Of a DNA stretch of 64,000 nt, positions 55,313 to 62,995 are shown piece after piece. The stretch comes from Citrifermentans bemidjiense Bem. Its GTDB lineage: Bacteria; Desulfobacterota; Desulfuromonadia; Geobacterales; Geobacteraceae. The DNA lies in the NCBI RefSeq assembly GCF_000020725.1, contig NC_011146.1, positions 682,001 to 746,000 of the forward strand, read 5' to 3'. How positions within the stretch are numbered: the stretch's first letter is position 1; every line of letters starts with the position of its first letter. A program made the translations under genes and the position numbers. The notes under the pieces were generated by a model. It was not told where the DNA came from. It saw nothing but the letters and a program-made list of their open reading frames with translations, and searched no databases.

Positions 55313-56308
55313 ATGGCTGAAAAAAAAGTACAACAGGTAAGAATCGCGGTTCAGTGGGGCTTTCTTCTTTTTTCCCTCTACCTTGGGGTGACCTTCTACC
55401 GCTTCGTGCAGCACTTCCGCTCCGGCGGCGCGACCCCCTTCGTGGAGCGCCCGGACGGGGTCGAGGCCTTCCTCCCCATCTCCGGCCTGGTCAGCCTCAA
55501 GGGGTGGCTCACCTCGGGTTCCATCAACCCGGTCCATCCCGCGGCGCTGGTGGTCCTTTTAGCCGTCATCGCGGTGTCCGTCCTTCTGAAGCGCTCCTTC
55601 TGTTCCTGGATCTGCCCGGTTTCTACTATCACCGAGCTCTGCTGGAAGGTTGGGCACAAGATCTTCGGGCGCAACTACCGCGTCTGGCTCTGGCTGGACT
55701 GGCTCCTGCGCCCCATCAAGTACCTGCTGGTCCTCTTCTTCCTCTTCTCGATCCTGGTGTTGATGGCGCCGGACAGCGTCGCCTCCTTCATCCTTTCCGA
55801 CTACAACAAGACGGCCGACGTGAAGATGCTCGACTTCTTCCTGAACCTGTCGGGGCTGCCGCTGGCTTTCATCTCCGGGTTCCTGCTTTTGTCCTTCTTT
55901 TTCCGCAACCCGTTCTGCCGCTTTTTCTGCCCGTACGGCGCGCTCTTGGCGGTGCTCTCCCGCCTCGCCCCGGCCAAGGTGGAAAGGATGCAGAGCGCCT
56001 GCATCTCGTGCGGCAACTGCAACAAGGCCTGCCCGTCCCATCTCGACGTGATGAACGCTAAGCGGGTCTGCTCCGAGGAGTGCATCGGCTGCCTGCGTTG
56101 CGTGAGTTCCTGCCCGAAACCCGAGGCGCTGCAGGTGCGTCTCAAGGGAGGGAAGGTGGTTCCCGGCATGGTGTTCGCGGCCCTCGTGGTAGTGATCTTC
56201 GTGGGGGGGACCCTGGTAGGGAGGGTGGCCGGGCACTGGCACAGCGAGATACCCAAGTCCGACTACCAGAGACTGATCAACAACGGCCCGCCGATAGAGC
56301 ATCCGTGA
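55313..56308 (+). CDS. NapH/MauN-type polyferredoxin membrane protein
   Basis: 331 residues with five or six membrane helices and four cysteine motifs: two short CxxxCP (CSWICP near residue 102, CRFFCP near 205) and two ferredoxin motifs (CISCGNCNKACP, CIGCLRCVSSCP) for [4Fe-4S] clusters. NapH- and NosR-like proteins take electrons from quinol to periplasmic reductases; here no nap or nos gene is near, so the partner is unknown. ATG at 55313 has GTGAGGAA. A strong terminator follows. Confidence 0.85.
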   Translation: MAEKKVQQVRIAVQWGFLLFSLYLGVTFYRFVQHFRSGGATPFVERPDGVEAFLPISGLVSLKGWLTSGSINPVHPAALVVLLAVIAVSVLLKRSFCSWICPVSTITELCWKVGHKIFGRNYRVWLWLDWLLRPIKYLLVLFFLFSILVLMAPDSVASFILSDYNKTADVKMLDFFLNLSGLPLAFISGFLLLSFFFRNPFCRFFCPYGALLAVLSRLAPAKVERMQSACISCGNCNKACPSHLDVMNAKRVCSEECIGCLRCVSSCPKPEALQVRLKGGKVVPGMVFAALVVVIFVGGTLVGRVAGHWHSEIPKSDYQRLINNGPPIEHP

Positions 56309-56352
56309 GTCCCCCCCCTTGACGGGAGGGGGGATTACACTGCATAAAACAA

Positions 56353-56384
56353 AAGAGGGGACGGTATCGCTACCGTCCCCTCTT
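56353..56384. terminator. Bidirectional terminator after the NapH-like gene
   Basis: Perfect 14-bp stem (56353-56366 with 56371-56384) around TCGC; A-rich on the left, T-rich on the right. Confidence 0.85.
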
Positions 56385-56402
56385 CTTTATTCAATCTTTA
56401 AA

Positions 56403-56459
56403 GCCTTTCCTCAGATTCTCCTCTGTGAACCTCTGTGTCCTCTGTGGTGAAAGCCTTTA
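56403..56459. repeat. CCTCTGTG-family repeat with GCCTTTCCTC lead-in
   Basis: GCCTTTCCTCA, then TCCTCTGTGAACCTCTGTG-TCCTCTGTGGTGAAAGCCTTTA. Ends 8 bp before the DksA/TraR-family stop. The tail GTGGTGA..GCCTTTA matches that at 53484-53501. Confidence 0.85.
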
Positions 56460-56466
56460 GTCCTTA

Positions 56467-56886
56467 TTACCCTTCCTCTTCCTCGCCCAGCGCGATCTCG
56501 CGGTAGGCGCGGTCCTCTTCGAAGCGTTTGGTCTGTGCCTGCTGCTTCTCGAGGTCTGCCTTGCACTTGACGCAGTGCCGTGCAAAGGGAACGATCTTCA
56601 GCCGCCCGATGGGAATTTCCTCCTCGCACTCTTCGCAGATGCCGTACTCTCCTTCTTCGAGCCGCAGCAGCGCTTCGTCGATATGGCGCAGCTTTTCACG
56701 CTCCCTGTCCCCCAGCAAAAGGCCGAGTTCACGGTCGCGCTCGCTGGAAGCCTGATCGTAGATATCCCCGCTCGGTTCGTTAACGGGAACGTCTGAACCA
56801 GACTTCACAGTCTTGTTGATCTCTTTAAGCGTCTCCTCTTTCATTTTGAGGAGCATCGCTTTCATTTCTTCCGGTTTTTCTGTCAT
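56467..56886 (-). CDS. dksA: DksA/TraR-family zinc-finger transcriptional regulator
   Basis: 139 residues: N-terminal helical coiled coil, the acidic tip region, and a C4-type zinc finger (CEEC in GICEECEEEIPIGRLK; CVKC in ARHCVKCKADLE) followed by a helical tail ending in glutamates. DksA-type proteins enter the RNA polymerase secondary channel and, with ppGpp, adjust transcription. Start at the ATG at 56886 (MTEKPEEMKAMLLKMKEE). Downstream of rimO on the same strand. Confidence 0.88.
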   Translation of the reverse strand: MTEKPEEMKAMLLKMKEETLKEINKTVKSGSDVPVNEPSGDIYDQASSERDRELGLLLGDREREKLRHIDEALLRLEEGEYGICEECEEEIPIGRLKIVPFARHCVKCKADLEKQQAQTKRFEEDRAYREIALGEEEEG

Positions 56887-56967
56887 GTAAAAATACACTC
56901 CGTACTGTTGGTGTCCCTCAAAGCGACGCAATAATACAGCAATAGGGGTTCATGTCAAGTAGAAAGC

Positions 56968-58314
56968 CTAGTCTACGATTTCACCTATCAAGTCGTAATC
57001 AGAGGAATCAGTAATCTTCAATCTCACTATGTCACCGACGTTGGCATTACCTGCAGTGATATACACCAGACCATCGACATCAGGTGCTTGCCGTGAGGAA
57101 CGACCTTTGAGCAAGAGCTCAGTTTCTTCGCTGTAACCTTCAACTAATACGTCCTCTTCACTGTCAACCAAGGTCCTATTGTGCTTGAAGGAAACGCGTG
57201 CCTGGGTCCGCATCAGCTTCTTGTGGCGCTCCCTCTTGATCCGCTCGGACACCTGGTCCGGCATCTCCGCCGCAGGGGTCCCATCCTCCCTGGAGTAGCA
57301 GAAGACCCCGAGGCGATCGAAGCGGGTCTGCTCGACGAACTGCAAGAGCTTCTTGAAGTCGTCGGTGGTCTCGCCCGGGAAGCCGACGATGAGCGAGGTC
57401 CTGATGGCGATGTCCGGTATCTCGCGGCGCAGCTTGGAGATCAGGGTCCTGATCTCGGCCTCGCCGCTTCTGCGTTTCATGTTGGAGAGCACCGGGTCGC
57501 TGATGTGCTGGATGGGGAGGTCGAGGTACTTGCAGACCTTGGGCTCCTCCTTGATGAGCTGGATCAGCGAGTCGGTCACCCCGTCGGGATAGGCGTACAA
57601 AAGCCTGATCCACTTGAGCTTCTCCATCTTGACCAGTTCCTTGATCAGAAGCTCCAGGCTCGGTTTTCCCTCCAGGTCGCGGCCGTAGGCGGTGATGTCC
57701 TGGGCGATCAGGTTCAGCTCCTTGACCCCTCCCTCGACCAGCGCCTTCGCCTCGGCCAGAAGCGTCGCCAGCGGGCGCGAGCGGTGGCCGCCGCGCAGAG
57801 ACGGGATGACGCAGTAAGAGCAGTTGTTGGAGCATCCCTCGGCTATCTTCAGATAGGCCGTGTAGTGCGGCGACGACTGAAGCCGCGGGACCTCGTCGTT
57901 GTAGACGAAGTTGGGATCCCCGGTGTAGCAGAGCTGCTCCTCGGTCTGCTTCTTCTCGGCGATGATCTCCGCGATGCGCGGGTAGTCGCCGGTACCGATG
58001 AAGATGTCGACCTCGGGGAGCTCCTTGGCGAGTTCCTGCTGGTAGCGCTGGGGGAGGCAGCCGGTGACGATGAGCAGCTTGCAGCGTGCGTCATGCTTCC
58101 TGTCGGCCAGGTCCAGGATGGTGTCGATGCTCTCCTGTTTCGCCTCTTTTATGAAGGAGCAGGTGTTGACCACGATGATATCCGCCTGGGTCTCGTCGGT
58201 GGTAACCTCGTACTCGTCCTGCGACAGGTAGCCGAGCATCACCTCGGCATCCACCAGGTTCTTCGGGCAGCCCAGGCTCACCAGGCTCACTTTTTCCTTA
58301 GTCTTCTCGCTCAA
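56968..58314 (-). CDS. rimO: Ribosomal protein S12 methylthiotransferase RimO
   Basis: 448 residues: UPF0004 domain ([20 protein letters not shown] with the first cluster cysteines), radical-SAM domain with CSNNCSYC-type motif ([20 protein letters not shown]) and C-terminal TRAM domain. It adds a methylthio group to an aspartate of ribosomal protein S12. TTG start with AGAGAGG upstream. The last ~65 codons (56968-57180) are much lower in GC and differ in codon use from the rest, see findings. Confidence 0.96.
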   Translation of the reverse strand: MSEKTKEKVSLVSLGCPKNLVDAEVMLGYLSQDEYEVTTDETQADIIVVNTCSFIKEAKQESIDTILDLADRKHDARCKLLIVTGCLPQRYQQELAKELPEVDIFIGTGDYPRIAEIIAEKKQTEEQLCYTGDPNFVYNDEVPRLQSSPHYTAYLKIAEGCSNNCSYCVIPSLRGGHRSRPLATLLAEAKALVEGGVKELNLIAQDITAYGRDLEGKPSLELLIKELVKMEKLKWIRLLYAYPDGVTDSLIQLIKEEPKVCKYLDLPIQHISDPVLSNMKRRSGEAEIRTLISKLRREIPDIAIRTSLIVGFPGETTDDFKKLLQFVEQTRFDRLGVFCYSREDGTPAAEMPDQVSERIKRERHKKLMRTQARVSFKHNRTLVDSEEDVLVEGYSEETELLLKGRSSRQAPDVDGLVYITAGNANVGDIVRLKITDSSDYDLIGEIVD

Positions 58315-58334
58315 AAAAAACCTCTCTTGCTTTT

Positions 58335-58820
58335 CTAGCTTCTGAAGTTCACGAACTGCATATCGATGTCGAGGTCCTTCCCTTTAAGCACCCGGATCAC
58401 CTCCTGCAGGTCGTCTATGTTCTTTCCGGTGACACGGAGCTGGTCGTCCTGGATCTGGCTTTGCACCTTGAGCTTGGTCTCCTTGATGACCTGACCGATC
58501 TCCTTCGCCTTCTCCTTGGAGATCCCCACCTGCAGGGTGATGATCTGGCGCACCATGCTGCCGGAGGCCTGCTCCGCCTTGCCGTACTGCAGCGACTTGG
58601 GGGAGATGTTGCGTTTGATGAACTTGGACTGCAGTATGTCGATGACCGCCTTCAGTTTGAAGTCGTCGTCGGCCAGCACCTTGATGTTTTCCTTCTCCAG
58701 GGTCACTTCGCACTTCGACCCCTTGAAGTCATAGCGCTGTGCGATCTCCTTCACAGTCTGGTTGATGGCGTTGTCGACCTCCTGCATGTCGACCTTGGAT
58801 ACGATGTCGAACGATGGCAT
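58335..58820 (-). CDS. yajQ: YajQ family nucleotide-binding protein
   Basis: 161 residues beginning [20 protein letters not shown], the standard YajQ opening, with [20 protein letters not shown] and [20 protein letters not shown]. YajQ proteins bind cyclic di-GMP or nucleic acid in some species; role here unknown. The in-frame upstream extension to 58871 ([10 protein letters not shown]) is only the translated repeat. Ribosome-binding site AGGGGGTT. Confidence 0.95.
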   Translation of the reverse strand: MPSFDIVSKVDMQEVDNAINQTVKEIAQRYDFKGSKCEVTLEKENIKVLADDDFKLKAVIDILQSKFIKRNISPKSLQYGKAEQASGSMVRQIITLQVGISKEKAKEIGQVIKETKLKVQSQIQDDQLRVTGKNIDDLQEVIRVLKGKDLDIDMQFVNFRS

Positions 58821-58822
58821 AG

Positions 58823-59045
58823 AACCCCCTAGAATCAGATAGAGATAAAGATAAAGATAAAGGTGAACCAACCCCCTAGAATCAGATAGAGATAAAGGTA
58901 AAGATAAAGGTGAACCAATCTGGTGAGTATCTGCTTTTTAGGCCTTTCCTCTATCTTTATCTCTATCTCTATCTGAGTTTTTTAGCCTTTCCTCAATCTT
59001 TATCTCTATCTCTATCTGTTTTTTCAATCTTTATCTGTTTTTTAC
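58823..59045. repeat. AGATAAAG/CTTTATC repeat cluster
   Basis: A 47-bp unit (58823-58869) containing CAGATAGAGATAAAG is duplicated with one mismatch at 58870-58916. After ~25 bp come two CTTTATC units in opposite orientation (58942-58978 and 58985-59021), 43 bp apart, then a partial third. The halves are inverted relative to each other and can form a long hairpin. The second CTTTATC unit matches 34189-34225 with two mismatches. Confidence 0.88.
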
Positions 59046-59741
59046 GATTTCAACCCCCGCGGGGACCTTGAAGCTGAACTTGCTGTCGGAGATCCCGCGG
59101 TTGGTCTTGATGCCGCTGAAATCCATTCTGGTGCTGTTTCCCGCTTGGTCGACTACGGTGGAGGAGACGACGGGGAACGGAGTCCCGGGGCGCCCCTTGG
59201 AGATGAAGGTTTCCACCGCCTTGCCGTCGATAACCAGGATGAGCTTCGCCATGGCCGGGCTTTTCCTGTTGGGGATCAGCTCCAGTTGGTAGTTCCCGTT
59301 TTTGTCGCGCTGCTGGTCGGCAAAGCTGATCTTGAAGTCCCTCGACACCTGCCCCAGTCCTGCCAGGTAGTTCATGGCGATGCCGTTCCCCGCCTCGAAA
59401 AGATGGGCCAGGTCCATGATCATCACCTGTTTCTGGTCCGGGATGTAATACCAGACGGTCTTGCCGTTGGAGACGATCTGCTGCTTGGGCTTGGTGTAGT
59501 TGAAGCGGAACATGGAGTCTTTTCCGCCCCCCTTCTTGATCAGAAGCTCGCCCCCACCCTTCTCCTCGCGACGCATCGCCCTGATGAGGCTGCGCTGGCT
59601 GAAATCGGCCTGCAGGTCGTTGAGGCCAGCGTAACCCTGCTCCAGGGTCCGGACCACCTGCGAAAGTTCGGCTGCAAACGACATCGTTGCGGAAAGCGCA
59701 ACCAGCGCCATGACTAGCATCGAAACTCTGATCAATTTCAT
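59031..59741 (-). CDS. lolA: Outer-membrane lipoprotein carrier protein LolA
   Basis: 236 residues: signal peptide (about 1-23, cleavage near SFAAEL), then a LolA-type domain (VVRTLEQGYAGLNDLQADFS, FRFNYTKPKQQIVSNGKTVW, YYIPDQKQVMIMDL, MDFSGIKTNRGISDSKFSF). It ferries lipoproteins across the periplasm from LolCDE to the outer membrane. ATG at 59741 has AGAGGT. The gene ends in the repeat cluster. Confidence 0.92.
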   Translation of the reverse strand: MKLIRVSMLVMALVALSATMSFAAELSQVVRTLEQGYAGLNDLQADFSQRSLIRAMRREEKGGGELLIKKGGGKDSMFRFNYTKPKQQIVSNGKTVWYYIPDQKQVMIMDLAHLFEAGNGIAMNYLAGLGQVSRDFKISFADQQRDKNGNYQLELIPNRKSPAMAKLILVIDGKAVETFISKGRPGTPFPVVSSTVVDQAGNSTRMDFSGIKTNRGISDSKFSFKVPAGVEIVKNR

Positions 59742-59866
59742 GTCGACCTCTGAAAGTAGTGAAGGTCTCGGGCAAGGGCTCGGGACCTTTCTGTGTGTTG
59801 CTGTGGCAGCGATTTGACCGGGCATTCTGACACACAACCCGATGGCGCGCAACCATTTCATTATGT

Positions 59867-60460
59867 TTACAGCGCCGCCAGCATCGCCTCCAGCGAGGAG
59901 GCGGCCGGTACCAGGAAGATGCTCCCGCCGCAGCAGGCGTCGTCGACGGAGAACATGGCGTCGATCATGACGATGCTCTCGCTTTCGCCTCCCTGCTCCT
60001 GGATCCGCGCGAAGAATTCGTCGCTTCCGCTCACCAGGGTCGGGACCGAGGGGAGCAGCGTCATCTTGAGCGTGTTTCCCAGGGCGTTCAGGCAGGCCGA
60101 TGCGAGGATGTTGCCGACCTCCATCAGGGTCGCACGCTCCAGCTCCGAGAGCGGTGCTTCGGGATTTGGCGCCTTCCCCAGTAAAAGTTCCACGACGCGC
60201 AGCGCGTTCTGCTGGGGGAGGAGGATCACGATGCTCCCCCGGACGTTGCCGAGGATCTGCAGCTGCAGCGTCGTCGCCTCCTGCTCCTGCTCGATCAGTT
60301 CGGCCAGCTTCTCGCTGTCGACGAACTTCAGGCGGGGGACCTCGATGGACACCCCTTTCCCCATCAACTGAGACAGGGCGGTCGCGGCATGTTCCATCCC
60401 GAGTTTGCACACCTCGGTCAGTGCGGCCAGGTCGGCCTGTTGCAGGACGGGATTGGGCAT
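59867..60460 (-). CDS. cheC: Chemotaxis phosphatase CheC-like
   Basis: 197 residues, CheC/FliY-type. The second E-x2-N active site is intact (LMEVGNILASACLNAL), but the first has lost its asparagine (TEVCKLGMEHAATAL, Lys in place of Asn). It should remove phosphate from CheY-P with one active site. Last gene of the che cluster, with GGAGG before the ATG. Confidence 0.9.
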   Translation of the reverse strand: MPNPVLQQADLAALTEVCKLGMEHAATALSQLMGKGVSIEVPRLKFVDSEKLAELIEQEQEATTLQLQILGNVRGSIVILLPQQNALRVVELLLGKAPNPEAPLSELERATLMEVGNILASACLNALGNTLKMTLLPSVPTLVSGSDEFFARIQEQGGESESIVMIDAMFSVDDACCGGSIFLVPAASSLEAMLAAL

Positions 60461-60519
60461 GTAAGCCTCCGTTAGACGTTGCCCCGGTAAAAGCCCGGGA
60501 AACTGTTTTGCCGCTTAAC

Positions 60520-62151
60520 TCACAACAGGCCGGCCAGGTCGAGGATGGTGACGATTTCTCCGTCCCCGAGCGTCGCCCCGCCGGCGAGTCCGGCCATCTT
60601 GCATAAAGGCCTGCCGAAAGGTTTTACGAAGAGTTCGTGCTGCCCTAGAAAGCGGTCCACCACGATGCCGACCCGCCTCCCCTTCGCCTCGGTGACGAAG
60701 AGCGGCAGGATCCCGTTGGGGAAACGCCCCAGCGGCAGGCCCAGTATCCGGTTCAGGCTCAAAAGCGGGATGGCCTCGCCGTCCAGCTGGAACATCTGCC
60801 GCTTTCCCATGGTTTCGATCTGGTGGCGCGCCAGCTCGACGGTGCGCAGCACCCCCGTCACCGGGACCGCCCCTTTCACGTTGCCGCACTGCACCACCAG
60901 CGCGTGGATGATGGCGATGGTCATGGGGAGCCTGAGCGTGAAGGTGCTTCCCTGTCCGGGCTCGCTCTCTATCACCAGGGTTCCCCCAAGCTTCTGGATG
61001 GCCGCGTTCACCGCGTCCATGCCGACGCCGCGCCCCGAGATGTCGGTGACGACCTTGGCGGTCGAGAAGCCCGGGATGCAGGAGAGCATCAGCGCCTGGC
61101 GCGGCGACAGGAGCGCCCCTTCTTCCGGGGTGATCACCCCCTTGGCGACGGCCGCTTCAATCATCTTCTGCGGTTCCATCCCCCGGCCGTCGTCGCTTAC
61201 CTGGATCGATATGCGGTCACGGTCGCGGGAAACGGAGAGCTTCACCGTCCCGCGGGGGGGCTTGCCCTGCGCCGCCCGCTCTGCGCTTTCCTCCATGCCG
61301 TGGTCCACGGCGTTTCTCAGGATGTGGTTCAGCGGATCGACCAACTGCTCCAGCATGCCGCGGTCCATGCCGATCTCGCGGCCGGACAGCTCGAAGTTGA
61401 TTTCCTTGCCGCTTTTCTTGGCGAGGCTTCGGACCGAGCGCTGGAAGCGGTCGCAGATCGCCTCGAAGGGCATCAGGCGCACCTTCATGACCTCGTCGTG
61501 CAGGGCGCGCAGAAGCTTCCCGGTCTCGGAGACCGCGTCGTTCAAGGCGGGGCTTGCCACCTCCTGCGCCACGTTCAACAGCCGGTGCTTGTTGGTGACC
61601 AGCTCGCCGGTCAGGTTGATCAGGTGATCCAGAAGCTCCGTCTTCACCCGCACCGTGCCGCTCGCCTCGCCGGCCGGCTCCTTGGCCTTCTCGGGTTCGC
61701 CTCCCGGCTGCGCCGCCTGGGGCGCTGGGTGCTCCGCCGGGGGCTCCCCCGCGGGCGCTTGCTTTTTCGGGAGAGCCGGCGTGTAACCCCGGAGCCTCTC
61801 CGCGAAGTCGTCGGGAGGGCGGGTGCATTCCCGGTCCGCCTCCACGTCGGCCAGCATGACGTCGATCAGGTCCACACCCTCCAGGAGCAGATCGGCCACC
61901 CCGGCCTCGAAGCAAAGGGCACCGTCCCGGACCCGCGCCATCAGGTCTTCCATGCTGTGCGCCACCACCACGACGTCGCCGTACTCCATAGAGGCGGCCA
62001 TCCCCTTGAGCGAATGGGCTCCCCTGAAGAGGGCGTCGACGGCGCTTCTCTCGGCAGGAGCCTGCTCCAAGGCGACCACCTGGTCGGAGATGGTCTTCAG
62101 GTACTCCCTGCTCTCGGAGAGGAAGAGGCTTTTGTACTGCGACATGTCCAT
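60520..62151 (-). CDS. cheA: Chemotaxis histidine kinase CheA
   Basis: 543 residues: HPt domain with phospho-acceptor in GAHSLKGMAASME (about residue 46), a Pro/Ala-rich linker from about 125 to 165 in place of a recognisable P2 domain, dimerisation helices (ELLDHLINLTGELVTNKHRL), HATPase with DHGMEE, SDDGRGM and SGRGVGMDAV, and a C-terminal CheW-like domain. P2 is absent, so CheY must dock directly. Ends 3 bp before... the cheY stop lies 3 bp upstream of its start. Confidence 0.96.
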   Translation of the reverse strand: MDMSQYKSLFLSESREYLKTISDQVVALEQAPAERSAVDALFRGAHSLKGMAASMEYGDVVVVAHSMEDLMARVRDGALCFEAGVADLLLEGVDLIDVMLADVEADRECTRPPDDFAERLRGYTPALPKKQAPAGEPPAEHPAPQAAQPGGEPEKAKEPAGEASGTVRVKTELLDHLINLTGELVTNKHRLLNVAQEVASPALNDAVSETGKLLRALHDEVMKVRLMPFEAICDRFQRSVRSLAKKSGKEINFELSGREIGMDRGMLEQLVDPLNHILRNAVDHGMEESAERAAQGKPPRGTVKLSVSRDRDRISIQVSDDGRGMEPQKMIEAAVAKGVITPEEGALLSPRQALMLSCIPGFSTAKVVTDISGRGVGMDAVNAAIQKLGGTLVIESEPGQGSTFTLRLPMTIAIIHALVVQCGNVKGAVPVTGVLRTVELARHQIETMGKRQMFQLDGEAIPLLSLNRILGLPLGRFPNGILPLFVTEAKGRRVGIVVDRFLGQHELFVKPFGRPLCKMAGLAGGATLGDGEIVTILDLAGLL

Positions 62152-62154
62152 CCG

Positions 62155-62520
62155 CTATCCCTCGGCCACTTCCCTAAGGGTGCGCGCCACAAGCTCCGGA
62201 TTGAACGGCTTCAGGATGAAAGCCTTGGCCCCCGCCTTCGCGGCCGCCTCGGTCATCGATTCCTGCCCGATGGCCGAGCACATCACCACGCGCGCCTGCG
62301 GGTCGAGCACCATGATTATCTGCAGCGCCTCGATGCCGGTCTTGTTGGGCATCACGATGTCCAGCGTGACGAGATCGGGGCGGCACTCCTGGTACTTCTC
62401 AATTGCCTCATTGCCGTCGGACGCCTCGGCGGTGATCTCGTAACCCTCTTCGGTTAGGATGTCACGGAGCATCTTTCTCATGAACAGCGAGTCGTCGACT
62501 ATCATGACCGTAGTGGCCAT
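62155..62520 (-). CDS. cheY: Chemotaxis response regulator CheY
   Basis: 121 residues, a single receiver domain: IVDDSLFMRKMLRD (acidic pocket), phospho-acceptor Asp in LVTLDIVMPN (residue 54 or so), switch Ser in MCSAIGQ and Lys in FILKPF. Strong AGGAGG ribosome-binding site. Three bases separate its stop from the cheA start. Confidence 0.96.
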   Translation of the reverse strand: MATTVMIVDDSLFMRKMLRDILTEEGYEITAEASDGNEAIEKYQECRPDLVTLDIVMPNKTGIEALQIIMVLDPQARVVMCSAIGQESMTEAAAKAGAKAFILKPFNPELVARTLREVAEG

Positions 62521-62560
62521 TGCTACCTCCTGATCTGCTACAAATCTTAAGCCACTGCGA

Positions 62561-62995
62561 CTAGATGCGGGCGGGGGCCTGCTTGAGCCCGTTCTCCAGC
62601 TCGTCGATCAGGGCCTCCAGCTGCAAAAGCCGCACGCGCCCACTTGGGGTCTCCAGGTACGCCTCGGTAAGCGGGTCTTCCCCCGGCTCTTCGCCGGTTA
62701 CGAGGTCGGAGGCGATGATGGCGCTCACCCCGTCCACCTTGAGCGCCAAATGGGCGAGCCTCGGGTCGAGCACCAGGAGCTTGCCGGGGATGGGGCGGCT
62801 TTTGAGCCCGAGATAAAGAGCCAGGTCCACGAGCGCGGTGAGGTTGCCGTGGAAGTTGATCAGCCCCAGGTAATGCGCGGGGGCGCCGGCGAAGGGGTAG
62901 CTTTGCAGAGGCTCCATCACCTCGCCGATCTGCTGCAGGCTGCAGGCGAATTCCTCCCCCCCCAGCGTGAAAAGGATCAGCCGTTCCGGGATCAC
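62561..62995 (-). CDS. cheW: Chemotaxis coupling protein CheW
   Basis: 144 residues with one CheW domain (LILFTLGGEEFACSLQQIGE, HYLGLINFHGNLTALVDLAL). It links receptors to CheA. GTG start at 62995 overlaps the receptor stop (GTGA). Confidence 0.92.
   Translation of the reverse strand: MIPERLILFTLGGEEFACSLQQIGEVMEPLQSYPFAGAPAHYLGLINFHGNLTALVDLALYLGLKSRPIPGKLLVLDPRLAHLALKVDGVSAIIASDLVTGEEPGEDPLTEAYLETPSGRVRLLQLEALIDELENGLKQAPARI

Noticed and set aside
58821-58871. N-terminal extension of YajQ ([10 protein letters not shown])
   Set aside because: It is translated AGATAAAG repeat, absent from YajQ proteins; the ATG at 58820 has its own ribosome-binding site.
60823-62457. 544-codon plus-strand frame across cheA and cheY
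   Set aside because: Shadow of two genes with intact catalytic motifs.
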